A stretch of 7,327 nucleotides of DNA from Roseiflexaceae bacterium (GTDB taxonomy: Bacteria; Chloroflexota; Chloroflexia; Chloroflexales; Roseiflexaceae): contig CANHPK010000075.1 of NCBI GenBank assembly GCA_947462525.1, positions 1-7,327 on the forward strand, given 5' to 3'. Positions within the stretch are counted from its first letter, which is position 1. Each line of letters opens with the position of its first letter. Shown here in pieces: positions 6,715 to 7,327 of this stretch. Position numbers and translations under genes: made by a program. The notes below the pieces were generated by a model that searched no databases, was not told where the DNA came from, and worked only from the letters and a program-made list of their open reading frames with translations.

Positions 6715-6722
6715 AACCTCCT
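6715..6722 (-). promoter_or_regulatory. RAYT ribosome-binding site (decides the start)
   Basis: On the minus strand AGGAGGTT, a near-perfect anti-16S match, lies five bases before the ATG at 6709. It lies downstream of the alternative ATG at 6733, which has no comparable signal, so the shorter start is preferred. Confidence 0.85.
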
Positions 6723-6773
6723 GGCAACACCATAGCGCAGTGGCATTACCACCGCATTACCAGACAGAAGGAC

Positions 6774-6806
6774 AAAAAACCGGTGTTGCCCTACGGCAAC
6801 ACCGGT
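6774..6806 (-). terminator. Intrinsic terminator of the DsbA-like gene
   Basis: A perfect 12-bp stem (6779-6790 with 6795-6806; arm ACCGGTGTTGCC) closes on a four-base loop (6791-6794). On the minus strand it is followed by a run of T residues (6778-6774 beyond the stem). It begins 21 bases after the stop of the DsbA-like gene and points leftward, so it insulates that transcript from the RAYT gene. There is no T-tract in the opposite direction. Confidence 0.9.
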
Positions 6807-6827
6807 CACACTCCACAATTACGACGC

Positions 6828-7327
6828 CTATGGCGGATTTAACAGTGTGTCGATGACGTTTTTGAATACCGCATAGGGTTGTGCACCGGCATACAGACGG
6901 TCTTGGATGATAAATGTCGGTGTGCTCCGAATGCCGATTTTCTCGGCGAGGGCCACGTCCGCCTTGATCTGGGCGAGATGGCGATTGGTGGTCAAGCAAC
7001 TATCGAAATCTGCCCGGTTAATACCGATGTCGCTGGCATAATTGCCGAACATGGTCAAGTCGTCGAGCGATCCATCACGCCATTCTTGGTCACGGGCACC
7101 ATCGAACAGTTGTTGGCGCATCTCGCCGAATGCACCTTGTTCGGCCGCACAATTTGCTGCCTGGGCTGCCATCAGTGCCCCGGGATGGATGGACATGAGT
7201 GGGTAGTCATACAGCTCGAGGTAGACCTTGCCGGTATCGACGTAGTCTTTCATCAGTTGGGGGTACGTCTCACGGACGTACTGTTCACAGTATGGTCACT
7301 GATAGTCGCTGAATTCACGCATCACAA
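6828..7327 (-). CDS. DsbA-like thioredoxin-fold oxidoreductase, candidate selenoprotein (UPYC), 5' partial
   Basis: A DsbA-type (Thioredoxin_4-like) protein whose N-terminus lies beyond the right edge; 165 codons plus a TAG stop are visible. These proteins are normally envelope or periplasmic thiol oxidoreductases; any signal peptide would be outside the window. The frame reads VMREFSDYQ, then TGA at 7296-7298, then PYCEQYVRETYPQLMKDYVD. Family members have CPYC here, so the TGA stands for the first active-site cysteine and the resolving cysteine (7287-7289) is kept. Downstream are the TGKVYLELYDYPL strand, IHPGALMAAQAANCAAEQGAF helix, LF...W segment, DFDSCL, and STPTF with the cis-proline at 6918-6920. 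A fitting SECIS-like hairpin follows the TGA. Starting at the ATG at 7253 would give 141 residues without an active site, which is unlikely to be the real product. A pseudogene or a base error is the alternative. A terminator follows the stop. Confidence 0.8.
7263..7281 (-). promoter_or_regulatory. Candidate bacterial SECIS hairpin
   Basis: On the mRNA strand GTACGTC (7281-7275) pairs perfectly with GACGTAC (7269-7263) around the loop CGTGA (7274-7270). Fourteen bases separate the TGA from the stem, so the loop begins 22 bases after it. Bacterial SECIS elements lie in the coding region just after the UGA, with a short stem, a small apical loop with a G among its first two bases, and roughly 16-37 bases between UGA and loop. 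All of these hold. The bulged U seen in the E. coli fdhF element is absent. The hairpin lies within conserved-looking coding sequence, so chance pairing is possible. Confidence 0.6.
7296..7298 (-). other. In-frame TGA at the first active-site cysteine: candidate selenocysteine codon
   Basis: The codon replaces the first C of CPYC in the DsbA-like gene, with family-like sequence in the same frame on both sides. No other convincing gene in the window has an internal TGA; all tryptophans are TGG and the RAYT gene uses TGA as its stop. This argues against general reassignment of TGA. Selenocysteine at this exact position (UxxC) is known in several thiol-oxidoreductase families, including DsbA-like proteins. 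Confidence 0.65.

Noticed and set aside
6743..6762. Direct repeat GCATTACCA twice, 11 bp apart, upstream of the RAYT gene
   Set aside because: Two short copies only, with no regulatory or mobile-element context that I can support.
6828..7253. A stand-alone 141-residue protein starting at ATG 7253
   Set aside because: It begins in the middle of the DsbA fold and lacks the active site. Family-like sequence continues in frame upstream through the TGA to the window edge.
7296..7298. Genome-wide reassignment of TGA to an amino acid
   Set aside because: Thousands of codons in the other genes contain no internal TGA, tryptophan is always TGG, and the RAYT gene appears to stop at TGA.

Overview
The window reads as a moderately GC-rich (roughly 55-60 %) bacterial chromosome segment. 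Gene content (alaS-ruvX, a DUF2225-like zinc-ribbon protein, a secreted six-hairpin glycosidase-like protein, a RAYT with GTAC-type REP repeats) and the heptanucleotide tandem array would suit a Chloroflexota member. That placement is an inference from general gene style, not from a search.

Layout, left to right. 1-130 is a heptamer tandem array (15 x TACTAAC, then 3.5 x TGATAAC) that touches the left edge. 218-2125 (+) encodes a secreted (alpha/alpha)6-barrel, six-hairpin glycosidase-like protein. It meets, tail to tail with an 11-bp overlap, a zinc-ribbon/DUF2225-like gene at 2115-2768 (-). A 130-bp gap holds a good sigma70 promoter (TTGACG-N18-TACAAT) and a palindromic leader for alaS at 2899-5571 (+). 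A strong intrinsic terminator (5584-5617) separates alaS from ruvX at 5633-6085 (+), but ruvX's ribosome-binding site starts three bases after the terminator T-tract. ruvX converges on a REP-associated tyrosine transposase (RAYT, 6188-6709, -), with three REP-like repeats between them at 6102-6183. At the right edge a DsbA-like thioredoxin-fold gene (6828-7327, -) is cut by the window end and closes with an intrinsic terminator (6774-6806).

The most notable observation is in that last gene. Translating upstream of its apparent ATG (7253) continues the DsbA family sequence without interruption (...REFSDYQ-[TGA]-PYCEQYVRETYPQL...). The TGA at 7296-7298 occupies exactly the first cysteine of the CPYC active site, giving UPYC. 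Fourteen bases after the TGA there is a perfect 7-bp stem with a 5-base loop (7263-7281) whose geometry and loop G fit the bacterial SECIS consensus. This is a strong candidate selenocysteine-containing DsbA-like oxidoreductase that ordinary gene calling would truncate to an active-site-less fragment. The alternative, a pseudogene or a sequence error, cannot be excluded from the window alone.

The remaining genes are translation and RNA/DNA housekeeping (alaS, ruvX) and accessory functions. No selA, selB, selC or selD is present here, so the selenoprotein reading depends on the rest of the genome.
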